This document shows, one piece after another, positions 56,125 through 63,812 of a stretch of DNA of 64,000 bases; the first letter of the stretch is position 1; each line of letters begins with the position of its first letter. The notes beneath the pieces are model-generated. The model made no database searches. It was not told the DNA's origin and worked only from the letters and a program-made list of their open reading frames with translations. The DNA is from Caulobacter sp. UNC358MFTsu5.1. Its GTDB lineage: Bacteria; Pseudomonadota; Alphaproteobacteria; Caulobacterales; Caulobacteraceae. The position numbers were made by a program, and so were the translations under genes. The DNA is taken from NCBI RefSeq assembly GCF_000712075.1, contig NZ_JONW01000005.1, forward strand, positions 687,001 through 751,000, given 5' to 3'.

Positions 56125-56847
56125 ATGACCTACCACCTGCATTACTGGCCCACGATCCAGGGGCGCGGCGAGTTCGTGCGGCTGGCGCTGGAGGAGGCCG
56201 GCGCGGCCTATGTCGACGTGGCGCGCGGCGGCAAGGATGAAGGCGGCGGCGAACGGGCGCTGATGGCCGACATCGGCGACCACGACCATCCGTCCTTCGC
56301 CCCGCCCTATCTGGTCGACGGCAAGCTGGTGATCGGCCAGACGGCCAACATCCTGCTGCACCTGGGCGCCCGTCACGGCCTGGCGCCGAAAGGCGAGGCC
56401 GGGCGGCTGTGGGTCAACCAGCTGCAGCTGACCATCACCGACCTGGTGGCCGAGGCCCACGACGTCCACCACCCCGTGGGCATGGGCCTCTACTACGAGG
56501 ACCAGAAGGCCGAGGCGGCGCGACGGGCGGAGGAGTTCCGGACCCAGCGGATGAAGAAGTACCTCGGCTGGTACGAGACGGTGCTGGAGAAGGCGCAGAA
56601 GGGCGGCTGGCTGACGGGCGCGGACCTGACCTATGCCGACCTGTCGCTGTTCCAGGTGGTGGAGGGCCTGCGCTACGCCTTCCCGCACGCGATGAAGCGG
56701 CTGGAGCCGAAGCTGAAGCGGGTGGTCGCCGTGCGCGACGCGGTGGCCGAGCGGCCGAACATCGCGGCCTATCTGAGCTCGGAGCGGCGGATTCCGTTCA
56801 GCACGGAGGGGATCTTCCGAGCTTATCCGGAGCTGGATCCAGCCTAG
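56125..56847 (+). CDS. Glutathione S-transferase (sigma/mu-like)
   Basis: A 240-residue GST. The N-terminal domain begins YHLHYWPTIQGRGEFVRLAL, with the catalytic Tyr near the N-terminus and the glutathione contact GQTANILLHLG. The C-terminal helical domain includes GGWLTGADLTYADLSLFQVV. It is unlike the GST at 22197 and closer to eukaryotic-type sigma classes. It follows the dioxygenase gene by 40 bp, a pairing that suggests a shared detoxification or aromatic pathway. The stop shares CTAG with the convergent gene. Confidence 0.92.
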   Translation: MTYHLHYWPTIQGRGEFVRLALEEAGAAYVDVARGGKDEGGGERALMADIGDHDHPSFAPPYLVDGKLVIGQTANILLHLGARHGLAPKGEAGRLWVNQLQLTITDLVAEAHDVHHPVGMGLYYEDQKAEAARRAEEFRTQRMKKYLGWYETVLEKAQKGGWLTGADLTYADLSLFQVVEGLRYAFPHAMKRLEPKLKRVVAVRDAVAERPNIAAYLSSERRIPFSTEGIFRAYPELDPA

Positions 56848-57479
56848 GGCGTGACCACCACCGTATAGCTCAATGCCGTGTTTTTCGCCCTGGCCGGCGT
56901 CTGTTCGTCGCTGACCATCAGTTGACGGAAACGGCCGGCGCGCGCGGCTTCGACGGCGTCGCCGTTGGTGATCAGCGGCCTGGGACCCGCGTCCGTACGG
57001 GAATAGAACCACTCCCGCGCGAAGGTGTCGGCGCTGTAGGGCTTTATCGGCCCGACGACGCCCTCCGCGAAGGTGATCACGGCCTTTGGGTCGTCGACCC
57101 TCGCGAAGACCCGGCACACCTTGTAGCGGACCCGGATCCTTTGCTTGCCGTCGGCTCCCAACAGGTCGCCGGGGTTTTCGCTCACCAACAGAAACCTGTC
57201 GCCCGACCGTCTGGCCTCGATGAAGGTTTCATTGCCTTGGGCGAAGCCCTTCGTGGGGAATTGGGCCCAACGGCGCTTCTCCGCCTCGGCGAGCGCTCCC
57301 TCCCGGCTGGCGTTGGTGGCCATGCACATCGTCCGAAAGTCGGAAACGAGCGTCGCGGAGGACACGGTTTGCCCCGCGGCCGCCAGCGGCGTCGCCGTCG
57401 CGGCCAATACCGTCAGGCATAGGAGCCGACCCGCGACGTTGCGCCTCGCGTCGGCGCGCTCTGGGTTTGGAAATGCCAT
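56844..57479 (-). CDS. Exported protein of unknown function
   Basis: A 211-residue product with a signal peptide (basic start, then LLCLTVLAATATPLAAAG), so it is probably periplasmic. The mature protein has a Cys pair candidate (TMCMATN and YKVCRVFAR) and mixed alpha/beta character. I recognise no domain. The ATG at 57479 has GGGAT at 6 nt. Composition is slightly less GC-rich than the neighbours. Convergent with the GST, sharing CTAG. Gap 57480-57625 holds its promoter. Confidence 0.7.
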   Translation of the reverse strand: MAFPNPERADARRNVAGRLLCLTVLAATATPLAAAGQTVSSATLVSDFRTMCMATNASREGALAEAEKRRWAQFPTKGFAQGNETFIEARRSGDRFLLVSENPGDLLGADGKQRIRVRYKVCRVFARVDDPKAVITFAEGVVGPIKPYSADTFAREWFYSRTDAGPRPLITNGDAVEAARAGRFRQLMVSDEQTPARAKNTALSYTVVVTP

Positions 57480-57625
57480 GTCGGATCCCGCTCGATTACG
57501 GTCAAGCTTACCGTCCGCCCGAGCGTCCGCAAGCGAAAGAGATCGACATGTTCGCGCAGGTTGAGCTGCTGGATCGGCGGCCTGGCTGAAAAGACCCCAG
57601 CTTGGCCGGACTCGGGAACGCCCGC

Positions 57626-58078
57626 CTAGCTCGACGGGCTTCCGCCCGCCACCACGTCCACGCGGCGCCAAGTCTGCGACTTGCACAGGAAGCCGCCGAT
57701 CAGGCAGCCCTTGGCCTTCATGGTGGTGGCGTCGGGGAAGTCGGCGGTGCCGTTGAAGTTCATGTTCAGGTCGGGCACGAACACCTTGCCCTTCCAGCTG
57801 CCGTTCTTCTGGAGCTGGAAGTCGCGCAGCAGCTGCAGGCCGACCAGCTCGGGCGTGCCGCCCTTCCTGGCGTCGGCCTTGGCCTCGTCATTGGCCCAGA
57901 CCACCACGCCGCAGGCGCGACCGCCGCCGCACGGCTTGATCTCGACATGGACGCTGTTCTTGGGATTGCGCCAGACGCCGTAATTGAACGAATCCTCGGC
58001 CAGGGCGGGCGAGGTCAGGGCGGCCATGAGGCCGGCGGCCGTGGCCAGCCCGACGAGGAACGACTTGATCCGACGCAT
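57626..58078 (-). CDS. DUF2147 family exported protein
   Basis: A 150-residue protein with signal peptide (MRRIKSFLVGLATAAGLMAA, cleavage near ALA). The DUF2147 features are VWRNPKNSVHVEIKPC, CGVVVWANDEAKAD, GLQLLRDFQLQKNGSWKGKV and the C-terminal CLIGGFLCKSQTWRRV. Two conserved-looking Cys pairs may form disulphides. The family's function is not established; it is a small lipocalin-like envelope protein. The ATG at 58078 has GGAGA ~9 nt upstream. Confidence 0.92.
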   Translation of the reverse strand: MRRIKSFLVGLATAAGLMAALTSPALAEDSFNYGVWRNPKNSVHVEIKPCGGGRACGVVVWANDEAKADARKGGTPELVGLQLLRDFQLQKNGSWKGKVFVPDLNMNFNGTADFPDATTMKAKGCLIGGFLCKSQTWRRVDVVAGGSPSS

Positions 58079-58151
58079 GCACGAGGTCTCCACCTGAGAT
58101 CGTTGTGATGCAGGTTCGCGTTCGGATCAAGTCGGGGCGGCTTCTCCATCC

Positions 58152-58276
58152 CGCTCATCCCGGCGAATGCCGGGACCCAGATGGAATGGCTTCGAGGCTG
58201 ACGCCACGAACGCCGAGCCCCTCCAATAGGCCACACGGTGATGGGATCTGGGTCCCGGCATTCGCCGGGATGAGCG
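58152..58276. repeat. Palindromic intergenic repeat, family D
   Basis: Perfect 31-bp outer arms (58152-58182 and 58246-58276; CGCTCATCCCGGCGAATGCC start), each with an internal CCCGGC-GAAT-GCCGGG hairpin, around a 63-nt unpaired core. The style is like families B and C (CATCCCGG and GGGACCC motifs) but the sequence is distinct. Confidence 0.93.
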
Positions 58277-58290
58277 GATATTGAAAGCGC

Positions 58291-58989
58291 TCACGCGCCC
58301 ACCGCCAGCGCCTCGCCCGCCTTGCGCGCCGCGGCCCAGCGCTCGTCCATGCCCCGGCCGTAGAGGGCGGTGATCCGCTCCAGCACGGCCGGCGGGGCGG
58401 TCTCCGGGCGGCCGGCGTGGAAGGGCGGGTCGGGGGCGTATTCGACGGCCAGCTGGATGGCCTGGGCCGTCTCCTCGCCGGCGATGTCGGCCACGATGGT
58501 CAGGGCGAAGTCGATGCCGGCCGTCACCCCGCCGCCGGTGAAGACGTTGCCGTCGCGCGCCACCCGGGCCGGGTCGGGCGTGGCGCCGAACAGGGCCAGC
58601 TGGTCGCGCCAGGCCCAGTGGCAGGCCGCCCGCTTGCCCCGCAGCAGTCCGGCCGCCCCCAGCACCAGCGAGCCGGTGCAGACCGAGGTCACGTAGCGCG
58701 CCCCGGCCGCCAGCCGCCGGATCTGGTCCAGGAAGGCTTGGTCGGCCATGGCCTGGGTCGTGCCGAAGCCGCCGGGCACGCACAGCAGGTCGCAGCGCTC
58801 GACCTCGGCCAGGCGCGCTAGGCGGGCGAACACCAGGCCGTCAGCCTCGATCTCGCCGCCCGCCTCGCTGGCGACCGTGACCTGCGCGCCGGGCAGGCGG
58901 GCGAGGATCTGGTGCGGACCGGTGAAGTCCAGGTGGGTGACACCGGGGAACAGGGCGAACACGATGTGGAACGGCGCGGGTTTGCTCAT
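58291..58989 (-). CDS. DJ-1/PfpI family protein, isonitrile-hydratase-like
   Basis: A 232-residue glutamine-amidotransferase-like protein. The elbow Cys is in YVTSVCTGSLVLGAAGLL and the Glu/Asp partner is near the N-terminus (GVTHLDFTGPHQIL). It resembles isonitrile hydratase (InhA type), which hydrates R-NC to formamides, but the substrate is not certain. The ATG at 58989 has AGGAGGG 6 nt upstream. It is divergent from a GlxA-type regulator, the usual partner, across a 109-bp gap that must hold both promoters. Confidence 0.9.
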   Translation of the reverse strand: MSKPAPFHIVFALFPGVTHLDFTGPHQILARLPGAQVTVASEAGGEIEADGLVFARLARLAEVERCDLLCVPGGFGTTQAMADQAFLDQIRRLAAGARYVTSVCTGSLVLGAAGLLRGKRAACHWAWRDQLALFGATPDPARVARDGNVFTGGGVTAGIDFALTIVADIAGEETAQAIQLAVEYAPDPPFHAGRPETAPPAVLERITALYGRGMDERWAAARKAGEALAVGA

Positions 58990-59098
58990 GGGAGCCCTCC
59001 TGTTGACGCCGCAGCATCGCCCGCCTAGCGTCTGACCGAAATGACATAGTTCCCTCGAAACCCGCCACGACCGTCCAGAGGCGCCCGCAGGAGCGAGC

Positions 59099-60064
59099 AT
59101 GACCCGCGACATCGGCTTCCTGATCTTCCCCGACTTCCAGCTGCTGGACGCGGCCGGGCCGATCGCGGCGTTCGAGATCGCCGGGCGGCTGGTCCCCGGC
59201 GCCTATCGCCTGCACCTGCTGGCCCGCGAGGCGGGGGCCGTGCCCAGCTCGTCCGGCGTGGCCATGACCGCCAAGGCCTTCGCCGAGGCCCCGCCGCTGG
59301 ACACCCTGATCGTCTCGGGCGGCGAGGGCACGCGCAGCCCGGCCATCTGCGAGGCGACCCTGGCCTTCGCCCGCGCCACCTTCCGTTCGGCCCGGCGCAC
59401 CGCCAGCGTCTGCTCGGGGACCTATGTCCTGGCCGCCGCGGGCCTGCTGGACGGCCGGCGGGCCACCACCCACTGGCAGCGCTCCAAGGACTTCCAGCGC
59501 CGCTATCCGACCGTGCGGCTGGAGCCCGACAAGATCTTCGTCCAGGACGGGGCGCTGTGGAGCTCGGCCGGCATCACCGCCGGCATCGACATGGCCCTGG
59601 CGATGATCGGGGCCGACCTGGGCGAGGAGGTCGCCCGCCGCACCGCCCAGCAGCTGGTGGTCTATCACCGCCGCCCCGGCGGCCAGTCGCAGTTCTCGGC
59701 CCTCCTGGAAATGCGCGGCGGACGGTTCGACGGCCTGCTGGCCTGGGCGCGCGAGAACCTGGCCCTGCCCCTGAGCGTCGACCAGCTGGCCGAGCGGGCG
59801 GCGATGAGCCCGCGCAACTTCGCCCGCCAGTTCGCCGTCGAGACCGGCAGCACCCCGGCCAAGGCGGTCGAGCGCCTGCGAGTCGAGGCGGCCCGCGCCC
59901 TGCTCGACAACCAGCCCCTGCAGGTCGAGGACGTGGCCCTCGAGACCGGCTTCGGCGACCAGGAGCGCATGCGCCGCGCCTTCCTGCGGGCGTTCGGCCA
60001 GCCGCCCCAGGCCCTGAGGCGCGCCGCCCGCGCCTCGCAACCGAATGTTGCAGCGGCGCCATAG
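59099..60064 (+). CDS. GlxA-family AraC-type regulator
   Basis: A 321-residue regulator. Residues 1-190 form a DJ-1/PfpI-like sensor (FLIFPDFQLLDAAGPIAAFE; SVCSGTYVLAAAGLL with the elbow Cys) and 205-320 an AraC double helix-turn-helix (LSVDQLAERAAMSPRNFARQ; VEDVALETGFGDQERMRRAF). It is divergent from an isonitrile-hydratase-like gene whose product shares the same sensor fold, so it probably regulates that gene in response to a related compound. Confidence 0.93.
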   Translation: MTRDIGFLIFPDFQLLDAAGPIAAFEIAGRLVPGAYRLHLLAREAGAVPSSSGVAMTAKAFAEAPPLDTLIVSGGEGTRSPAICEATLAFARATFRSARRTASVCSGTYVLAAAGLLDGRRATTHWQRSKDFQRRYPTVRLEPDKIFVQDGALWSSAGITAGIDMALAMIGADLGEEVARRTAQQLVVYHRRPGGQSQFSALLEMRGGRFDGLLAWARENLALPLSVDQLAERAAMSPRNFARQFAVETGSTPAKAVERLRVEAARALLDNQPLQVEDVALETGFGDQERMRRAFLRAFGQPPQALRRAARASQPNVAAAP

Positions 60065-60177
60065 CTCGCAATAATACAGTCAAGCTAGGCAACCTGAGAT
60101 TTACGACACCGGTGAACCCCTCTACCGGGGCTAGGTCCGATCACGGACCAGTACCTATATTTTTGGGGGGACTACCT

Positions 60178-60843
60178 ATGCGTCTGTTCATCACCACCGC
60201 CGTGGCCGCTCTGGCCATGGCCGGCGCCGCTTCGGCCCAGACCGCCGGCCCGGCGCCCGCGCCGAAGCCCGCCGCGCCCGCCGCCGGCCAGTACATCTCG
60301 GTCTCGGGCGGCCTGGTCGGCAAGACCGACTACGACGTCGGCTTCGCCGGCGGCTACAAGGCCAAGGCCGACGTCGACGCCGGCGCCCAAGGCGCCGTGG
60401 CCTGGGGCTCCACGATCGGCAACGGCTGGCGCGCCGAGATCGCCCTGGGCTACCGCAGCCAGGACAGTGAAACCGTCGTCACCTGGAACGGCACGAAGAT
60501 CGGCGCCACCGACGGCAAGGTCGAGGCCCTGAGCATCGACATCAACGGCTACTACGACTTCCCGGTCTCGGGTCCGGCCAAGCCCTATCTGGGCGCGGGC
60601 ATCGGCGTGGCCCAGGTCAAGTTCAGCGACGACCTGATCGACGACAAGGGCGACGCCCTGACCCTGCAAGGCATCGCCGGCGTCAGCTTCGCCGTCTCGC
60701 CGACGATCTCGCTGTTCGCCGAGGGCCGCTACCAGTACACCGGCTCGATCAAGATCAAGACCACCAGCCCGTCGGGCGAGCAGAACTCGCACCTGAGCAT
60801 GACCGGCCCGGCCGCCTTGGTCGGCGCGCGCTTCGCGTTCTAA
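60178..60843 (+). CDS. Outer-membrane beta-barrel protein
   Basis: A 221-residue protein with signal peptide (MRLFITTAVAALAMAGAASA) and a Pro/Ala linker. The rest has alternating beta strands of an eight-stranded barrel of the OmpA/opacity-like type: YISVSGGLVGKTDYDVG, GWRAEIALGYRSQD, VEALSIDINGYYDF, PYLGAGIGVAQVKF, and a C-terminal strand LVGARFAF ending in Phe, the usual signal for BAM insertion. GGGGGG lies ~7 nt before the ATG. It has an AT-richer upstream region (60065-60177) that must hold a strong promoter. Confidence 0.92.
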   Translation: MRLFITTAVAALAMAGAASAQTAGPAPAPKPAAPAAGQYISVSGGLVGKTDYDVGFAGGYKAKADVDAGAQGAVAWGSTIGNGWRAEIALGYRSQDSETVVTWNGTKIGATDGKVEALSIDINGYYDFPVSGPAKPYLGAGIGVAQVKFSDDLIDDKGDALTLQGIAGVSFAVSPTISLFAEGRYQYTGSIKIKTTSPSGEQNSHLSMTGPAALVGARFAF

Positions 60844-60849
60844 GAGAAC

Positions 60850-60875
60850 GGGGACAGGCGTCAGCGCCTGTCCCC
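60850..60875. repeat. Single GGGGACA hairpin
   Basis: GGGGACAGGCG and CGCCTGTCCCC pair perfectly around TCAG. It sits between the convergent barrel and DUF1003 genes and may be the terminator of both. Confidence 0.88.
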
Positions 60876-60888
60876 AACCTCGACCTCG

Positions 60889-61455
60889 CTACGCGCCCCG
60901 TTCGGCCGCCATCCTCGCCACCTCGGCCTTCAGGATGTCCAGCGCCTCGGTATTGCAGCGCAGGATCTCGACCATTTCCTGCTGGCGCAGATCATCCAGC
61001 TTGTCGTGCAGGCGCATGATCTCCAGCTCGGCCCGCAGATTGACCACATAGTCGTGCTCGGCGTTCAGCCGGTCCTTCGTGGCCTGGCGGTTCTGGCTCA
61101 TCATGATCACCGGCGCCTGGATCGCGGCCAGGGTCGACAGGATCAGGTTGAGGAAGATGAACGGGTAGGGGTCGAACGCCAGATGCAGGGGCTTGAGGCC
61201 CAGGTTCAGCCCGATCCACAGCGCCAGGCACAGCGAAAAGCCGCCGATGAACGCCCACGAGCCGCCGATCGCCGCCACCGTGTCGGCTAGGCGGTCCCAG
61301 TAGCCGCGGTCATCGACGACCAGCGCCTTGTTCAGCCCCGTCGGCGCCTCGGCCGCGATCAGGTCGATGACGCTGCGCTTGACGTCCGTCAGCTCGGCAT
61401 AGGGCGTGGCCAGCAGCTCGCGGGACAACTGGTCGAGGCGTTGATCGGGGGTCAT
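60889..61455 (-). CDS. DUF1003 family membrane protein
   Basis: A 189-residue protein with two membrane helices (WAFIGGFSLCLALWIGLNLG; YPFIFLNLILSTLAAIQAPV) and the family motif IMMSQNRQATKDRLNAEHDY followed by a coiled-coil tail (IMRLHDKLDDLRQQEMVEIL). The ATG at 61455 has AGGGA upstream. DUF1003 proteins are widespread inner-membrane proteins of unknown function, sometimes linked to cyclopropane fatty-acid or redox genes; no such gene is close here. Confidence 0.93.
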   Translation of the reverse strand: MTPDQRLDQLSRELLATPYAELTDVKRSVIDLIAAEAPTGLNKALVVDDRGYWDRLADTVAAIGGSWAFIGGFSLCLALWIGLNLGLKPLHLAFDPYPFIFLNLILSTLAAIQAPVIMMSQNRQATKDRLNAEHDYVVNLRAELEIMRLHDKLDDLRQQEMVEILRCNTEALDILKAEVARMAAERGA

Positions 61456-61598
61456 GGGCGTCCCTGATGTGAAGGTTTCTAGAAGATGCGTCTTGAACGA
61501 TCGCGCGCAAGCTCCCGCGATTGACGTCCGTGTCCGCGCGGCGCGAGGGTGCCCTGGTCGGCTTGACGACACAGTCCAGAGCACAAGGAGAAATCCCC

Positions 61599-61778
61599 AT
61601 GGCCCACAAGTTCCACATCAAGAAGAACAAGGCGGGCGAGTTCGTCGCCTACTTCGTCCACAACAGCGAGACAATCTTCTGGACCGAAGGCTACAGCTCG
61701 AAAGCGGCGGCCAAGAACGCCATCGAGTCGATCAAGAAGAACGGCCCCGACGCCGAGGTGGACGATCAGACGGACTGA
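61599..61778 (+). CDS. YegP-like DUF1508 protein
   Basis: A 59-residue protein, a single DUF1508 repeat (FHIKKNKAGEFVAYFVHN; ILFW-like TIFWTEGYSSKAAAKNAIES). Members have a small beta-beta-beta-alpha fold and often occur as tandem repeats; here there is one. The ATG has AAGGAG at 8 nt, so expression is likely. The role is unknown, possibly stress-related. A perfect GGGGACA hairpin begins 10 bp after the stop and probably ends the transcript. Confidence 0.9.
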   Translation: MAHKFHIKKNKAGEFVAYFVHNSETIFWTEGYSSKAAAKNAIESIKKNGPDAEVDDQTD

Positions 61779-61788
61779 TATCGACGAC

Positions 61789-61814
61789 GGGGACACGCGC
61801 CGGCGCGTGTCCCC
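61789..61814. repeat. Single GGGGACA hairpin
   Basis: GGGGACACGCGC and GCGCGTGTCCCC form a 12-bp perfect stem with CG at the centre. Same family as 18978-19075, 19825-19923 and 60850-60875. Confidence 0.9.
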
Positions 61815-61885
61815 ACTCGAACCCTTGACCGCCCTGCCCTCCCGGGCGTCTGATCAGCGATAACAAACCAGAACGGGAGGGGCGC

Positions 61886-62698
61886 GTGAGCGCAGCAGCG
61901 AAAGGCCGCAAGGCCGTCTTCATCACCGGAGCCGCCAGCGGCATCGGCCTGGCCAGCGCCAAGCGCTTCGCCGCCGAGGGCTGGTTCGTGGGTCTGTCCG
62001 ACATCGACGTGACGGGGCTGAAGGCCGCCCTGGTCGCCATCGGGCCGGAGAACGGCGCGACCTTCCGGCTGGACGTGCGCGACCGCTCGGCCTGGTCCTC
62101 GGTGCTGGCCGACTTCGCCAAGCTGACCGACGGGCGGCTGGACGTGCTGCTCAACAACGCCGGGGTCGCCAAGTTCGGGCCGTTCGACAGCCACGGGGAC
62201 GCCGACATCGACCTGCAGCTGGACATCAACATCAAGGGGGTGGTCACCGGCGCCCGGTCGGCCCTGCCCTGGCTGAAGGCCACGCCGGGCTCGCGCCTGA
62301 TCAACATCTCGTCCTGCGCGGGCCTGTACGGCTCGCCCGGCCTGGCAGTCTATTCGGCCACCAAGTTCGCGGTGCGCGGGCTGTCGGAAGCCCTGGACGT
62401 GGAATGGAAGCCCCACGGCGTCGGGGTGGCCTGCGTGATGCCGTGGTTCGTCGACACGCCGATCCTCAACGCCGGCGCGCCAGGCAGCAACGCCAACATG
62501 TCGGACGTGCTCAAGAGCGGCGGCCTGCCGGTCTATCCCGTGGAGGACGCCGCCGAGGTGATCTGGCGCGCCGTCCACGGGAAGGAACTGCATTACTTCG
62601 TGGGCAAGCGGGCCAAGCAGATGCGCTTCGCCAGCAACCACATGCCCGGAGCGCTTAGGAAGCAGCTCCGGTCCCGGCCGATCCTCCAGCAGACTTGA
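61886..62698 (+). CDS. Short-chain dehydrogenase/reductase
   Basis: A 270-residue SDR with FITGAASGIGLASAKRFA as cofactor loop, NNAG, catalytic Ser in NISSCAG and YSATK as active-site pair. The GTG at 61886 has GGGAGG at good spacing. The last 44 bp overlap the convergent hydrolase gene in the opposite strand, so the two 3' ends are antisense to each other. The substrate is unknown; the third SDR in the window and not closely similar to the others. Confidence 0.92.
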   Translation: MSAAAKGRKAVFITGAASGIGLASAKRFAAEGWFVGLSDIDVTGLKAALVAIGPENGATFRLDVRDRSAWSSVLADFAKLTDGRLDVLLNNAGVAKFGPFDSHGDADIDLQLDINIKGVVTGARSALPWLKATPGSRLINISSCAGLYGSPGLAVYSATKFAVRGLSEALDVEWKPHGVGVACVMPWFVDTPILNAGAPGSNANMSDVLKSGGLPVYPVEDAAEVIWRAVHGKELHYFVGKRAKQMRFASNHMPGALRKQLRSRPILQQT

Positions 62699-63812
62699 TC
62701 GTCTCGCCGGAGGTCTTGGTCGGGTGCATGGCCGGGGCCGAGGCGGGCTCGGGGACCGGGCCCAGCGGGCCGCCCATGCCGCCGGCGGCGGCCGGCTTGT
62801 CGGGCGAGGAGATCACCACGGCGCTGGCCAGCTGGATCGGCGCGGCCTTGCCGTCGGCGACCGAGGTGGTCGGCAGGCTGGCCAGGGTCACAGTCGGCAG
62901 CTCGTCGGCCGTCGACGGCCGCGGCGTGCGGCTGAAGGCGTCCGGCGCGCCCGAGCGGCCGCCGAAGCGGTAGAACACGTGCATGCCCACCTGGGCGACG
63001 CGCAGCAGGCGCGGGCCCCAGCCCGGCGCGACGCCGGTGGTGTGGAAGTGGGTGGCGGCGCCGACCTCGCTCATCACCGCGCCCGACAGCGCGCGGGTGG
63101 CGACCTTCTGGGCGCGGGCCCAGGCGCCGCGATCGCGCGGGGCGCGCATCGAGCCGTCGCAGGCGAAGCTGAACTGGCAGCCGGTGTGGGTGTAGGCGCC
63201 CTGGAACACGACGCCGCAGATCGATTTCGGGAACGAAGGGTGGCGTACGCGGTTAAGTACGACTTGAGCCACGGCCGCCTGGCCGTTCGGGGTCTCGCCG
63301 CGGGCCTCGTAATAGACCGCTTCGGAAAGGCACTCGAGTTCACGCGAGCTTTCCAGGGCGTTGGTCAGGCGGAACGGGGCCACGGCCGGATTGAACGGGC
63401 CGCCGAAGCTGGCGCGCAGCATCAACGGCTGGCGATCCTGGTCCGATTGCTGGCGCTGTTCGAGACGCTCGACCAGCAGGGCCGATTGCCGGTCGCGCTG
63501 GGCGCCGCCGGCGACGGTGTAGGGATCATGGCGGCGGGCGATCGCGAGAGCGCCGGCGTCCATGCGAGACGCGGCCTGGTACAGCGCCGCGTCGGAGAAG
63601 TTCCCCTCGGCGCCGTCGGCCAGGCGAGATACGCGAGCGTGCTGACTGGCGGTCTGGGCCATGCCCCCCGCAAGGTAAACGCCGCCGAGCGCCACACCGG
63701 TGGCGGCTCCAACCAATACGGCGCCGATCAGCGCGCGCGCGTCTGCGCACGTCTGCGACTTGATAAACAAAACTCGTGTCCTGCGCGGCGAGGGCGGTCC
63801 GCCCCCCGACAA
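62655..63812 (-). CDS. SleB-like cell wall hydrolase, second paralogue
   Basis: A 385-residue protein with one N-terminal membrane helix (residues ~28-50, LIGAVLVGAATGVALGGVYL) and a SleB (Hydrolase_2) domain around 150-270: CLSEAVYYEARGETPNGQAA with the catalytic Glu, VLNRVRHPSFPKSICGV and GCQFSFACDGS. The C-terminus is Pro/Ala-rich. TTG 63812 has GAGGG ~6 nt upstream; TTG 63770 with AGGA is the alternative and would leave a shorter cytoplasmic end. Expected role: periplasmic peptidoglycan hydrolase. A paralogue lies at 40059-41288. Confidence 0.9.
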   Translation of the reverse strand: MSGGGPPSPRRTRVLFIKSQTCADARALIGAVLVGAATGVALGGVYLAGGMAQTASQHARVSRLADGAEGNFSDAALYQAASRMDAGALAIARRHDPYTVAGGAQRDRQSALLVERLEQRQQSDQDRQPLMLRASFGGPFNPAVAPFRLTNALESSRELECLSEAVYYEARGETPNGQAAVAQVVLNRVRHPSFPKSICGVVFQGAYTHTGCQFSFACDGSMRAPRDRGAWARAQKVATRALSGAVMSEVGAATHFHTTGVAPGWGPRLLRVAQVGMHVFYRFGGRSGAPDAFSRTPRPSTADELPTVTLASLPTTSVADGKAAPIQLASAVVISSPDKPAAAGGMGGPLGPVPEPASAPAMHPTKTSGETIKSAGGSAGTGAAS

